DNA of 64,000 nucleotides from an uncultured Lachnospiraceae bacterium (GTDB lineage Bacteria > Bacillota > Clostridia > Lachnospirales > Lachnospiraceae). Positions 35,383 through 44,871 of this stretch are shown here, in pieces. Both the position numbers and the translations under genes were made by a program. Within the stretch, counting starts at the first letter, position 1. The number at the start of each line of letters is the position of its first letter. Where the stretch lies: the NCBI GenBank assembly GCA_910578175.1, contig CAJTPF010000001.1:57828-121827 (forward strand), read 5' to 3'. The notes below the pieces were generated by a model. That model had not been told where the DNA came from. It saw only the letters and a program-made list of their open reading frames with translations, and did no database searches.

Positions 35383-35626
35383 GTATACCATTAAAGACGA
35401 GGTGGGACTTCATGCAAGACCGGCAGGCTTACTGGTAAAGGAAGCAAAGAAGTATTCATCAAAGATCACGATCTGTGCCAATGGAAAATGTTCGGAGGCC
35501 ACGAAACTGATGGCGGTCATGGCCATGGGAATCAAACAGGGACAGGAAGTTACTGTTACGATTGAAGGAGAAGATGAAGCGGTGGCAGAACAGGAATTAA
35601 AGGAGTTTTTTATGTCTAGTCTCTAA
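35369..35626 (+). CDS. ptsH: HPr phosphocarrier protein
   Basis: 85 residues. The phosphorylated His is residue 15 (DEVGLHARPAG) when the ATG at 35369 is used, the standard numbering, which supports this start over the GTG at 35357. At the position of the regulatory Ser46 of Firmicute HPr there is Lys46 (SEATKLMAVMAMGI instead of a K-S-I-M-G core). HPr carries phosphate from enzyme I to sugar-specific PTS parts. With no Ser46, control by HPr kinase and CcpA could not use this protein. ptsI follows after 49 nt. Confidence 0.92.
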   Translation: MKEFKYTIKDEVGLHARPAGLLVKEAKKYSSKITICANGKCSEATKLMAVMAMGIKQGQEVTVTIEGEDEAVAEQELKEFFMSSL

Positions 35627-35675
35627 TCAAAAGAAGAAACGATTTATGCAGTGTTGCGGAGGAAAGGTATAAGGA

Positions 35676-37289
35676 ATGGAAAAAATAAATGGAAAATCCA
35701 TATTTAACGGAATTGCAATAGGAAAAATTTTATTTTATTCAAAAGATGCCGGACAGGTGAAAAGAGTTAAGATCACGGATCCCCGGGCGGAGATGGAACG
35801 ATACAACAAGGCGAAAGAGAAAGCGGTGGAAGAATTAAATGCCATTTATGCCAGGGCGGTAAAAGAAGTGGGAGAGCTGAATGCCCGGGTATTTGAGGTA
35901 CATGCCATGATGCTGGAGGACGACACGTTTCATGATTCCATACAAAATATCATCGAAACCCAGCATGTAAATGCAGAATATGCGGTGGCTACCACGGGTG
36001 ACAATCTGTCTGCCATGTTTGCGGAAATGGAAGACGAATATTTCCGTGCAAGAGCCATTGATGTAAAAGATATCGCGGAGAGGGTTATTTCCATTTTGCT
36101 GGGGAAATCCCGATCCAATGATATCGGTAACGAACCGGTCATTATCGTGGCGGAGGATCTGGCGCCCAGCGAAACCGTACAGATGGATAAAGAAAAACTG
36201 CTGGCTTTTGTAACACGGCTGGGTTCCGCCAATTCCCATACGGCGATTCTGGCAAGGACCATGAACCTGCCGGCGCTGGTCGGGGTGGATATCCGGGAAG
36301 AATGGAACGGAAAAACAGCGGTTGTGGATGGGTCTGCCGGAGAACTGATCATAGAACCGGATGAAGCCACTTTGGCGGAAATGAGGGAAAGACAGGAAGA
36401 AATCGCCAGGAACAGGGAATTGCTTGAGAATCTCAAAGGAAAAGAAGATATTACCCGCAGCGGTAAGAAAATAAAATTATATGCAAATATCGGCGGAACC
36501 GGTGATGTGGCAAATGTGATCAAAAATGACGGGGCAGGCATCGGATTATTCCGAAGTGAGTTTCTGTATCTGGAATCCGGTGATTATCCTTCAGAAAATG
36601 ACCAGTTTCAGGCGTATAGGACCGTAGCGGAAAACATGGCGGGTAAGAAAGTCATAATCCGAACGCTGGACATTGGAGCCGATAAACAGGTGGATTATTT
36701 CCGCCTGGAGAAAGAAGAAAATCCGGCGATGGGATACCGGGCCATACGGATCTGCCTGGACCGGACGGATATTTTTAAGACCCAGCTCCGGGCGCTTTAT
36801 CGTGCCAGCGCCTACGGCAGCATCGGAATCATGTTTCCCATGATCATCAGTGTGGAGGAAGTCAGACAGATTAAAACCATTGTGGAAGAAGTGAAAAAAG
36901 AACTGGATGAACAACAGATCCAATATGGAAGTGTGGAGCTGGGCATTATGATAGAAACGCCTGCGGCAGTGATGATCAGCGATCTGCTGGCAGAGGAAGT
37001 GGATTTCTTCAGTATCGGCACCAATGATCTGACCCAGTATACACTGGCCATTGACCGCCAGAATTCCAGACTGGATCATATATATGATGCCCATCATGAA
37101 GCGGTTCTCCGGATGATCCGGATGGTAGTGGAAAACGGTCACAAACATAATATATGGGTGGGGATCTGCGGAGAACTGGGAGCAGATTTAAGCCTGACCC
37201 GGGAATTCATCCGGATGGGGATTGATGAACTATCGGTATCACCGGGAGCTATTTTGCCGATACGAAAAATCATCCGGGAAACGGAATAA
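35676..37289 (+). CDS. ptsI: PTS enzyme I (phosphoenolpyruvate-protein phosphotransferase)
   Basis: 537 residues. The phospho-histidine is His188 in GSANSHTAILARTMNLPALV; the PEP-binding barrel follows with GLFRSEFLYL, GIMIETPAAVMISDL, FSIGTNDLTQYTLA and GICGELGAD. It transfers phosphate from PEP to HPr His15. Good AGGAAAGG site upstream; one operon with ptsH. Slightly shorter than the usual 570 residues, from a trimmed C-terminus. Confidence 0.95.
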   Translation: MEKINGKSIFNGIAIGKILFYSKDAGQVKRVKITDPRAEMERYNKAKEKAVEELNAIYARAVKEVGELNARVFEVHAMMLEDDTFHDSIQNIIETQHVNAEYAVATTGDNLSAMFAEMEDEYFRARAIDVKDIAERVISILLGKSRSNDIGNEPVIIVAEDLAPSETVQMDKEKLLAFVTRLGSANSHTAILARTMNLPALVGVDIREEWNGKTAVVDGSAGELIIEPDEATLAEMRERQEEIARNRELLENLKGKEDITRSGKKIKLYANIGGTGDVANVIKNDGAGIGLFRSEFLYLESGDYPSENDQFQAYRTVAENMAGKKVIIRTLDIGADKQVDYFRLEKEENPAMGYRAIRICLDRTDIFKTQLRALYRASAYGSIGIMFPMIISVEEVRQIKTIVEEVKKELDEQQIQYGSVELGIMIETPAAVMISDLLAEEVDFFSIGTNDLTQYTLAIDRQNSRLDHIYDAHHEAVLRMIRMVVENGHKHNIWVGICGELGADLSLTREFIRMGIDELSVSPGAILPIRKIIRETE

Positions 37290-37364
37290 AGCGGAAATAA
37301 AAATGAACGGTAGATTACGGAAGAAAGGTAACACAGACAGGCATGTGAAAAAGGTATAAAAGAA

Positions 37365-37850
37365 ATGATCGATTATGAAAACAGCACACGCGGGAAAAAA
37401 GCCATGGAATTATTTAAACAGGGATATAACTGCTCTCAGGCGGTATTTCTGGCATTTTCAGATCTGTATGATATGGATGAAAAAACGGCGGCAAGGCTTA
37501 GTTCCTCCTTTGGCGGCGGTATGGGGCGGTTACGGGAGGTCTGCGGTACCGTAAGCGGAATGTTTATGGCGGCAGGAATGTTATTCGGTTATGATTCGCC
37601 GGAAACAGGGAAGATCAAGGCGGAACACTATGCCAGGATACAAAAGCTGGCGGGAGAATTTACGGAAATCAACGGTTCCATTGTCTGCCGAGAATTACTT
37701 GGAACGCTGGCCGGCGGGAAAAGCCCGGTTCCGGAGCAGAGAACAAAAGAGTATTACAGGAAGAGGCCCTGCGTTCGTCTGACAGGCATTGCGGCGGCAC
37801 TGCTGGAGGAATACATTTCAAAAGAAGGATGTTCCGTCACGGAAAAATAA
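37365..37850 (+). CDS. C-GCAxxG-C-C family protein
   Basis: 161 residues. Cys in GYNCSQAVF, then FGGGMGRLREVCGTVSGMFMAAG, then single Cys in NGSIVCRELLG and in RPCVRLTG match the C-GCAxxG-C-C pattern of small, probably redox- or metal-binding proteins common in anaerobes. Biochemical role not established for the family as far as I know. It lies between ptsI and a rubrerythrin, so a link to redox stress is possible. Confidence 0.88.
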   Translation: MIDYENSTRGKKAMELFKQGYNCSQAVFLAFSDLYDMDEKTAARLSSSFGGGMGRLREVCGTVSGMFMAAGMLFGYDSPETGKIKAEHYARIQKLAGEFTEINGSIVCRELLGTLAGGKSPVPEQRTKEYYRKRPCVRLTGIAAALLEEYISKEGCSVTEK

Positions 37851-37911
37851 AACGGTCCTTGGAGAGGGACGTTAAAAACTACTACAAATAATGGTAAAGG
37901 GGTATAATAGT

Positions 37912-38454
37912 ATGCCGGAATTAAAAGGGACAAAAACGGAAGCGAATTTAATGACTGCCTATGCAGGGGAATCGGAAGCAAGGAACAAATATACGTATTA
38001 TGCTTCGAAAGCAAAAGAAGACGGATATGTTCAAATCGCCAATATATTTAAGGAAACGGCAGCCAATGAGAGAGAACATGCAAAGTTGTGGTTTAAGATA
38101 TTACATGGCGGAGATATTCCGGATACCCTGGATAATCTTAAGGATGCCGCAAAGGGTGAAAATTTTGAATGGACCGATATGTATGTGCAGTTTGCAAAAG
38201 ATGCAAAGGAAGAAGGTTTTGATGATATTGCCTGGCTGTTTGAATCAGTGGCGAAGATAGAAAAGGAACATGAGGAGCGTTACCGGAAGCTGATCGCCAA
38301 TATAGAAGGCGGACTGGTATTTTCCAGGGATGGAGATACGATCTGGCAGTGTTTAAACTGCGGTCATATCGTGATCGGCAAAAAGGCGCCGGAGGTTTGT
38401 CCGGTATGTAAAAAATCCAAGGCGTATTTTCAGGAAAAACCGGAAAACTATTAA
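37912..38454 (+). CDS. Rubrerythrin
   Basis: 180 residues. N-terminal four-helix di-iron domain (MTAYAGESEARNKYTYYA, ANEREHAKLWF, EKEHEERY) and a C-terminal rubredoxin domain with paired cysteines (WQCLNCGHI and CPVCKKS). It reduces peroxide in anaerobes. The ATG at 37912 gives the usual PELKGTKTE start; AAAGGGG lies upstream. Together with the catalase at 10850-12322, the genome has two peroxide-removal systems. Confidence 0.93.
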   Translation: MPELKGTKTEANLMTAYAGESEARNKYTYYASKAKEDGYVQIANIFKETAANEREHAKLWFKILHGGDIPDTLDNLKDAAKGENFEWTDMYVQFAKDAKEEGFDDIAWLFESVAKIEKEHEERYRKLIANIEGGLVFSRDGDTIWQCLNCGHIVIGKKAPEVCPVCKKSKAYFQEKPENY

Positions 38455-38475
38455 AAGAAAGATATGGTCATTACG

Positions 38476-38513
38476 GCGCAAGTGTTTGAAAAGATAACAT
38501 TTGCGCTATTTTT
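38476..38513 (+). terminator. Rubrerythrin terminator
   Basis: GCGCAAGTGTT (38476-38486) pairs with AACATTTGCGC (38496-38506, one G-T) and is followed by a T-rich run. Confidence 0.88.
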
Positions 38514-38524
38514 CTGCCAGAACA

Positions 38525-38553
38525 TTGACAAAAAAAAGATGCTGTGTTAAATT
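38525..38553 (+). promoter_or_regulatory. proS promoter
   Basis: TTGACA (38525-38530), 17-bp spacer, TGT-TAAATT extended -10 (38545-38553). No T-box leader is visible in the 75 nt before the gene. Confidence 0.6.
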
Positions 38554-38626
38554 TGGATAAAATTTAGATATAAACGGGCATGAATGTTCTATGCCTGTGA
38601 TTCGGGCAGAGAAAGGATGAAACAGA

Positions 38627-40378
38627 GTGAAGTTAGATAAGATTGTCGGAGACAGATTTAAAGAAAGGCCAGCAGATTGCGTGATCGACAGCCATGCGCT
38701 GATGGTGCGGGGGGGATATATGAAGTATGTTGCCAATGGTATTTACTCCCAATACCCGCCGTTGAAACGTGTAACAAAGAAGATAGAAAATATCATCCGT
38801 CAGGAAATGGATAAGATTGACGGCCAGGAGGTATTATTTCCGGTGGTCATGCCTGCGGAACTGTGGGAAGAGTCCGGAAGATATACGGGTATAGGAAATG
38901 AGATGCTCCGGATGAAAGACAGGAGCGGAAGCAGAATGGTTCTGGGCATGACGCACGAAGAAGCAGCGGTACATCTGGTAAGGGAATACGGCCAGACTTA
39001 TACCAAATATCCGTTTATGATCTATCAGATACAGACAAAGTTCAGAGACGAAGCCAGACCCCGGGCCGGTCTGATCCGGGTACGGGAATTTACCATGAAG
39101 GATGCTTATTCCTTCCATACTTCCCAAAAGGATCTGGAAGCTTATTATGATATATGTTTTGAGGCATATATGAGAATATTTGCCCGGGCAGGAATACCGG
39201 AGGTAGTTGCAGTGAAATCGGATTCGGGTATGATGGGTGGCAGCATATCCCATGAGTATATGCTCCTGACACCGATCGGCGAGGATTCCATTGCCATCTG
39301 TGATGACTGCGGTTACAGCGCTAATATGGAGGCGGCAGAAAATATAATTGAAAATGAGAGTCAGGCGTCCCGGTCAGACCTTGTAAAAGTGGAAACGCCG
39401 GATAAAGAATCCATAGAAGATGTCTGCGGGTTCCTGCAGAGACAGGTGGAAAGTTCCTGTAAGGCAGTGGTCTATCAGAAAAATTCCGATGACGGATATA
39501 TAGTTGTATTTCTCAGAGGCGATATGGAAGTCAATGAAACGAAACTCCGGAACCATATCGGAGAAGAAATACATCCGGCAGTGATCAGGGAAGAGTGCGG
39601 GCTGACTGCCGGATATATCGGACCGTATCATCTGGATGCCGATTGTATCCGGTTGTATGATAATTCTTTAAAGGGGATTGACGATCTGGTATGCGGCGCC
39701 AATGAAGCCGGATATCATTATACCGGACTATGTATGGACCGGGATGTGCAGGATGTGGAATACCATGATTTTTCAAAGATCGTGGAAGGAGGTATCTGTC
39801 CGAACTGCGGAAAACGCTCCATTCGGATTTCCAGGGGAATCGAAGTGGGCAATATCTTCCAGCTTGGAACCAAGTATACAAAAGCAATGGATATGAAATA
39901 TACGGATGCAGATGGCAATCTTCAGTACCCGATCATGGGATGTTACGGGATCGGGGTAGGACGTCTGGCAGCATCCGTTTGTGAAGTGCACCATGATGAT
40001 CACGGTCCTGTCTGGCCGATTTCCATTGCACCGTGGGAAGTTCATATCTGCTGCCTGCGGCCGGATGATGAGCAGGTGAAGGATGTTGCGGACCGTTTAT
40101 ATGAAACCCTTATGAATGACGGAATCGAAGTGGTATATGATGACAGAAAAGTCCGTCCAGGCGTTATGTTTTCGGATGCAGACCTGCTGGGAGTTCCGGT
40201 CCGTGTCATTGTCAGTCCGAAGAATTTAAGCGAGAATCTCTGCGAGATCGTTACCCGGGACAAAACCGTTGCAAAGAAAGTGCCGGTGGAAGAGACGGTA
40301 CCGGCAGTAAAAGAAATAATAAACCAGCTGTATGAGGAAATCAGTTTCCGTTGTCCATCCGGTTCCCGTCCGGTATAA
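38627..40378 (+). CDS. proS: Prolyl-tRNA synthetase, bacterial type with editing domain
   Basis: 583 residues from a GTG with AAAGGATG upstream. Class II motifs are present: motif 2 around TKFRDEARPRAGLIRVREF and motif 3 GCYGIGVGRLAASV. A YbaK-like editing insertion covers about residues 225-390, and the anticodon-binding domain forms the C-terminus. Followed by a strong terminator. Confidence 0.96.
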   Translation: MKLDKIVGDRFKERPADCVIDSHALMVRGGYMKYVANGIYSQYPPLKRVTKKIENIIRQEMDKIDGQEVLFPVVMPAELWEESGRYTGIGNEMLRMKDRSGSRMVLGMTHEEAAVHLVREYGQTYTKYPFMIYQIQTKFRDEARPRAGLIRVREFTMKDAYSFHTSQKDLEAYYDICFEAYMRIFARAGIPEVVAVKSDSGMMGGSISHEYMLLTPIGEDSIAICDDCGYSANMEAAENIIENESQASRSDLVKVETPDKESIEDVCGFLQRQVESSCKAVVYQKNSDDGYIVVFLRGDMEVNETKLRNHIGEEIHPAVIREECGLTAGYIGPYHLDADCIRLYDNSLKGIDDLVCGANEAGYHYTGLCMDRDVQDVEYHDFSKIVEGGICPNCGKRSIRISRGIEVGNIFQLGTKYTKAMDMKYTDADGNLQYPIMGCYGIGVGRLAASVCEVHHDDHGPVWPISIAPWEVHICCLRPDDEQVKDVADRLYETLMNDGIEVVYDDRKVRPGVMFSDADLLGVPVRVIVSPKNLSENLCEIVTRDKTVAKKVPVEETVPAVKEIINQLYEEISFRCPSGSRPV

Positions 40379-40408
40379 ATGATCTGATCGATACAGAACA
40401 GTGAAGAG

Positions 40409-40458
40409 ACCGGGGGAATCCGGCATCCATTATGCGGATGCCGGATTTCCCCCGGTTT
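40409..40458 (+). terminator. proS terminator, very stable
   Basis: About 20 bp of GC-rich stem (40409-40428 with 40436-40456, one bulge), a 7-nt loop and a short T stretch. Confidence 0.82.
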
Positions 40459-40623
40459 ATATGTATGCATATGTTTATTATAGAATCCATCTTCCGAATA
40501 GTAAAGAAGTAGGGAAAATACTTTCCTTTTTACTGTTGTTAGGGTATAATATTCCTAAAAGCAATGAGATATAAAAATAATAAATTTGCCATTAAAAAGT
40601 AAAAAGGGCAGAAAGGTGGAAGT

Positions 40624-41718
40624 ATGATCTTTGTTACCACAAATGATTTAAAAAAGGGAATGAGACTGGCAAAACCTGTTTATAATAAAAATGGTGTTCT
40701 GTTATATGGCCGTGATACGAAACTGACCGAGCAGGGAATTGTCAGCATTAAAAATTTCAGTCTGATCGGAATATATGTTTTGGAGCCGGCGGAGCCGCTG
40801 CCGCCGATGTCGGAAGACGATATTGAATTTGAGAGATTTCAGACCATGGCGGTATTCAGTATTAAGGACGATATGAAAGCCCTGCTGGCAAGGAAAGTGC
40901 CTCCGAATTTAAACCGATTGGCGGACATGATCATCAAGAATTACGGCGGCGGGGATAAAAAAATCAGTTTTACCCAGAATTTAAGAAGTCCCTCGGATTA
41001 TGTGTATAAACATTCGTTAAATGTGGCGATCCTTGCCGCATTGATTTCCGGACAGATCAAAGAAAGTCTGGAAGAACAGAGAGAAATCGTGATCGCGGCG
41101 CTGCTGCATGATATCGGAAAACTTACGATTCTTGACACCATTGCCTGTAAGGATGAACCGGATGAAGAGGAACGGGAGATCATAAAAAGAGGGATTATGG
41201 ACGGATATAATCTTTTGGAATATTCGGAAATAACCCCTCAGACAAAAAGAATGATCACTCAGTTTCAAAGGGAAGTCTATGATCTGAACACAGCCGAAGA
41301 AAATGAGAAGAACACCAGTCTGGCAACCGGGATTTTAATGATTGCCGACGAATATGACAAGCTGACCGCCATGAAGATCGATGAATCACCGATGTCCGAG
41401 ATAGCGGTTCTGAAACGTTTAATGGCGGATGAAACATATTCGGACCGGCTGGTGAATGCCCTTACGGACAGCATTAATATCGTAGTTCCCGGGGTATGTC
41501 TGGAACTGACCAACGGTGAAAAAGGACTGGTGATCCGGGAAAATCAGGAGAATCTGTTACAGCCGGTGGTTCTGGGATTTGATAAAAATATTGTGTATGA
41601 TCTGGAAAAGACGGGGGATGCCGTACAGATCAAAGACATCATGAAGACCATGGATAACCGTATCATTATTGACAAGGAGCGGCTGGAGGAATACAGCAAT
41701 AAGCCGGTACATAGTTAA
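40624..41718 (+). CDS. HD-domain phosphodiesterase-like protein with degenerate GYP region
   Basis: 364 residues. An N-terminal DUF3391-like part (MIFVTTNDLKKGMRLAKPVY) seen in many HD-GYP proteins, then an HD domain with HSLNVAIL and LLHDIGKLTI. The HHExxDGxGYP signature expected after it is missing; the region reads YSEITPQTKRMITQFQREVY. A late ADEYDKLTA matches the ADxYDALT block. It therefore belongs to the HD-GYP group by design, but c-di-GMP hydrolysis is uncertain. AGAAAGGTGG lies upstream. Followed by the pyr genes after 57 nt. Confidence 0.8.
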   Translation: MIFVTTNDLKKGMRLAKPVYNKNGVLLYGRDTKLTEQGIVSIKNFSLIGIYVLEPAEPLPPMSEDDIEFERFQTMAVFSIKDDMKALLARKVPPNLNRLADMIIKNYGGGDKKISFTQNLRSPSDYVYKHSLNVAILAALISGQIKESLEEQREIVIAALLHDIGKLTILDTIACKDEPDEEEREIIKRGIMDGYNLLEYSEITPQTKRMITQFQREVYDLNTAEENEKNTSLATGILMIADEYDKLTAMKIDESPMSEIAVLKRLMADETYSDRLVNALTDSINIVVPGVCLELTNGEKGLVIRENQENLLQPVVLGFDKNIVYDLEKTGDAVQIKDIMKTMDNRIIIDKERLEEYSNKPVHS

Positions 41719-41775
41719 ATAAATCGAAAGTGTTTTCAGTTGCGGACACTATAAAAGAAATGGAGAATGAACAGG

Positions 41776-43065
41776 ATGTATATTCTGATCAAAAATGGAA
41801 GAGTAATAGACAGGGCGTCGGGCATTGACGGGATCATGGATGTGTTGATCCGGGATTCAGTGATTGAGAAAGTGGCAGAGCGGATAGAGGAACGGAACTA
41901 CATGGATGTCAGGGTAATAGATGCCGGCGGGTGCTTTGTCATGCCGGGATTTATTGATATGCATGTTCACCTGCGGGATCCGGGATTCACGTATAAGGAA
42001 ACGATCGCTACAGGCTCAAAAGCGGCGGCAAAGGGAGGCTTTACCGTTATCTGTCCGATGCCGAATACAAAGCCGGTTACCGATAATCCGGAAATCGTAA
42101 GTGAAATCATAAAGCGGGCCTTGACGGAAAGTCCAATCACCATACTTCCGGTAGGAGCGGTGACCATAGGACAGCAGGGCAGAGAAGTTACGGATATAAA
42201 AGGAATGACAGAGAGCGGAATCTGTGCCATAAGTGAAGACGGAAAATCCGTGATGAATTCCAATCTGTACCGGGAAGCAATGAAGATCGCAGGAGAATGC
42301 GGAATACCGGTGCTGGCACATTGTGAAGACATCAATCTGGTGGCAGGCGGAGTGATGAATATGGGAGATAGATCCAGGCAGATGGGATTCAGGGGGATCA
42401 GCAATGCTGTGGAAGACATAATTGCGGCCAGGGATATCCTGCTGGCGAAAGAAACTGGTACGGCCCTTCATCTTTGTCACTGTTCCACCGAGGACAGCGT
42501 CAGAATGATCAAAGAAGCAAAAGAAGAGGGACTTCCGGTATCCGGTGAAGTCTGTCCCCATCATTTTACATTGTCTACCGATGACATCAGGGAAAATGAC
42601 GGAAACTATAAAATGAATCCTCCGCTGCGGAGCAGAAAAGATGTGGAGGCATTGCGGCAGGGACTGCGGGACGGCATTATGGATGTTATCTCTACGGATC
42701 ATGCACCTCACGGCAGAGAGGAAAAGGCCAGAGGCTTTGAGGGCGCTCCGTTTGGGATCGTCGGGCTGGAAACGGCCGCTGCTCTGACTTACACGGAACT
42801 GGTACTGCAGGGATATCTGACACCGATGCAGATGGTGGAAAAAATGAGTTATAATCCGGCACGGATTTTAGGGATTGACAGCGGAACCCTTTTGGAGGGA
42901 AAAATGGCAGATGTGGTAATCTTTAATCCGGAGAAAGAATATGTGATCAATGCGGAAGAATTTATATCCAAAGGACACAATACGCCGTTTCATGGAAGAG
43001 CGGTAAAAGGTGCCGTGGAATATACCATTCATCATGGAAAAGTCGTATTTCCGTTTTCAGAATAA
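41776..43065 (+). CDS. pyrC: Dihydroorotase
   Basis: 429 residues. Zinc-site DMHVHLRDPGFTYKE near residue 60, a central HCED, and the STDHAPHG metal ligand near residue 310 mark a class I dihydroorotase. It closes carbamoyl-aspartate to dihydroorotate. The ATG at 41776 gives the family start MYILIKNGRVID and has GGAG 9 nt upstream. First gene of pyrC-F-K-D. Confidence 0.95.
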   Translation: MYILIKNGRVIDRASGIDGIMDVLIRDSVIEKVAERIEERNYMDVRVIDAGGCFVMPGFIDMHVHLRDPGFTYKETIATGSKAAAKGGFTVICPMPNTKPVTDNPEIVSEIIKRALTESPITILPVGAVTIGQQGREVTDIKGMTESGICAISEDGKSVMNSNLYREAMKIAGECGIPVLAHCEDINLVAGGVMNMGDRSRQMGFRGISNAVEDIIAARDILLAKETGTALHLCHCSTEDSVRMIKEAKEEGLPVSGEVCPHHFTLSTDDIRENDGNYKMNPPLRSRKDVEALRQGLRDGIMDVISTDHAPHGREEKARGFEGAPFGIVGLETAAALTYTELVLQGYLTPMQMVEKMSYNPARILGIDSGTLLEGKMADVVIFNPEKEYVINAEEFISKGHNTPFHGRAVKGAVEYTIHHGKVVFPFSE

Positions 43066-43098
43066 AACTAATAAAGAACATCATATGGAGGAAACAAG

Positions 43099-44022
43099 AT
43101 GATTAACAAACTGGTCAGTAAGATTCAGAAATTAAATGCGCCTGTGGTAGTGGGATTAGACCCTATGCTGGGGTATGTACCGGAATTTATCCAGAAAAAG
43201 GCATATGCGGAATACGGAGAAACTTTAAAAGGTGCGGCGGAAGCCATATTTGAATATAACAAAGGAATCATAGATGCTACATATGATCTGATACCGGCAG
43301 TAAAACCCCAGATAGCCATGTACGAACAGTTTGGAACCGAGGGGCTGCTTGCCTTCCAGAAAACGGTGGACTATGCAAGATCAAAAGACCTGGTAGTGAT
43401 CGGTGATATAAAGAGAGGGGATATCGGTTCTACATCTTCCGCATATGCAGTTGGACATTTGGGAAGTGTAAAAGTAGGAAATACTCTTTGCCGTGCCTTT
43501 GATGAGGATTTTGTTACCGTTAATCCGTATCTTGGCAGCGATGGTGTTGAGCCGTTTATTGATGTGTGCAGGGAAGAGGGAAAGGGAATCTTTGTACTGG
43601 TGAAAACCTCAAATCCTTCCAGCGGTGAATTCCAGGATAAGCTGACTGGTTCAAGACCATTGTATGAGCTGGTTGGAGAACAGGTGGCAAAATGGGGAGA
43701 AACCCATATGGGAGAAGCCTACAGTTATGTAGGAGCAGTTGTGGGAGCAACCTATCCGGAAATGGGAAAAATCCTTCGGGAATTAATGCCAAAGACTTAT
43801 ATTCTGGTGCCGGGATATGGAGCACAGGGAGGAAAAGCAGCAGATCTGGCTCCGTATTTTAACGAAGATGGTCTGGGAGCCATCGTCAATTCTTCCAGAG
43901 GTATTATTGCGGCATATAAACAGGAGAAATATAAAGAATACGGAGAACGGAACTATGCGGATGCATCAAGGGCTGCAGTTACGGATATGATCGAAGACAT
44001 CACATCTGCAGTATTCAGATAA
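43099..44022 (+). CDS. pyrF: Orotidine-5'-phosphate decarboxylase
   Basis: 307 residues, the longer (type 2) form. Catalytic region GDIKRGDIGSTSSAYA with Lys/Asp; VGLDPMLGYVPEF at the start; and VPGYGAQGGKAAD near the end for phosphate binding. It makes UMP from OMP. It ends 11 nt before pyrK. Confidence 0.95.
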   Translation: MINKLVSKIQKLNAPVVVGLDPMLGYVPEFIQKKAYAEYGETLKGAAEAIFEYNKGIIDATYDLIPAVKPQIAMYEQFGTEGLLAFQKTVDYARSKDLVVIGDIKRGDIGSTSSAYAVGHLGSVKVGNTLCRAFDEDFVTVNPYLGSDGVEPFIDVCREEGKGIFVLVKTSNPSSGEFQDKLTGSRPLYELVGEQVAKWGETHMGEAYSYVGAVVGATYPEMGKILRELMPKTYILVPGYGAQGGKAADLAPYFNEDGLGAIVNSSRGIIAAYKQEKYKEYGERNYADASRAAVTDMIEDITSAVFR

Positions 44023-44033
44023 GGAGGCCGGCA

Positions 44034-44825
44034 GTGGAGCATATTTCAGACAACAGACACAAAATGGAGATGGCTGGGATCATCAGTCAGGAGAAAATAG
44101 GCGAAGAAATATACAGTATGTGGTTGAGATGTGATATGGCAAAGGCTGCAAAACCGGGACAGTTCATTTCCGTGTATTCCGGTAACGGTGCCTGTCTTCT
44201 GCCGAGACCCATCAGCATTTGCGAAATAAATGATGAAAAGACTGCATTACGGCTGGTTTACCGGGTGGTCGGAAAGGGAACGGCTGAATTTTCCGATATG
44301 AAGGGCGGAGACAGGATAAAGATTCTCGGACCATTGGGAAACGGCTATACCCTGAAAAATAAAACAGCGATTCTTGCCGCGGGAGGTATCGGTATCCCGC
44401 CTATGGTGGAACTGGCAAAAACCCTGAAGAAACGGTATGACTGTGTTTTAAATATCGTTGCAGGGTACCGGAGCGAATTATTTTTATATGAAGAGTTAAA
44501 AAAATACGGCAATGTGTATGTTTCCACGGAAGACGGCAGCACCGGAGTCAGGGGAAATATTATGGATGCGATCCGCAGTCATTCGGTTGAGGGAGAGATC
44601 ATCTATGCCTGCGGTCCCATGCCCATGTTAAAAGCCATAAAGTCTTATGCGCAGGAAAAGGATATTGAGGCGCAGATTTCATTGGAAGAACGGATGGCAT
44701 GCGGCATTGGTGCATGTCTGGGCTGTGTTTGCAAGACAAAGAATAAAGATGAACATACAAATGTAAATAACACGCGAATATGTACGGATGGTCCTGTTTT
44801 TGATTCCCGGATAGTAGATATCTAA
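44034..44825 (+). CDS. pyrK: Dihydroorotate dehydrogenase electron-transfer subunit
   Basis: 263 residues from a GTG with AAGGAGG 5 nt upstream. Ferredoxin-reductase-type FAD domain (LLPRPISICEIND), NAD domain (AILAAGGIGIPPMVELA) and C-terminal 2Fe-2S ligands CGIGACLGCVCKTK with a distal Cys. It passes electrons from PyrD to NAD. Confidence 0.94.
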   Translation: MEHISDNRHKMEMAGIISQEKIGEEIYSMWLRCDMAKAAKPGQFISVYSGNGACLLPRPISICEINDEKTALRLVYRVVGKGTAEFSDMKGGDRIKILGPLGNGYTLKNKTAILAAGGIGIPPMVELAKTLKKRYDCVLNIVAGYRSELFLYEELKKYGNVYVSTEDGSTGVRGNIMDAIRSHSVEGEIIYACGPMPMLKAIKSYAQEKDIEAQISLEERMACGIGACLGCVCKTKNKDEHTNVNNTRICTDGPVFDSRIVDI

Positions 44826-44871
44826 TGGGAAAGATCAGAAAGAATAAGAAAAGAAAGGACAGAAACAGAAT

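Noticed and set aside
38525..38626. Possible T-box leader before proS
   Set aside because: The leader after the promoter is only about 70 nt and lacks the T-box sequence and a specifier stem.
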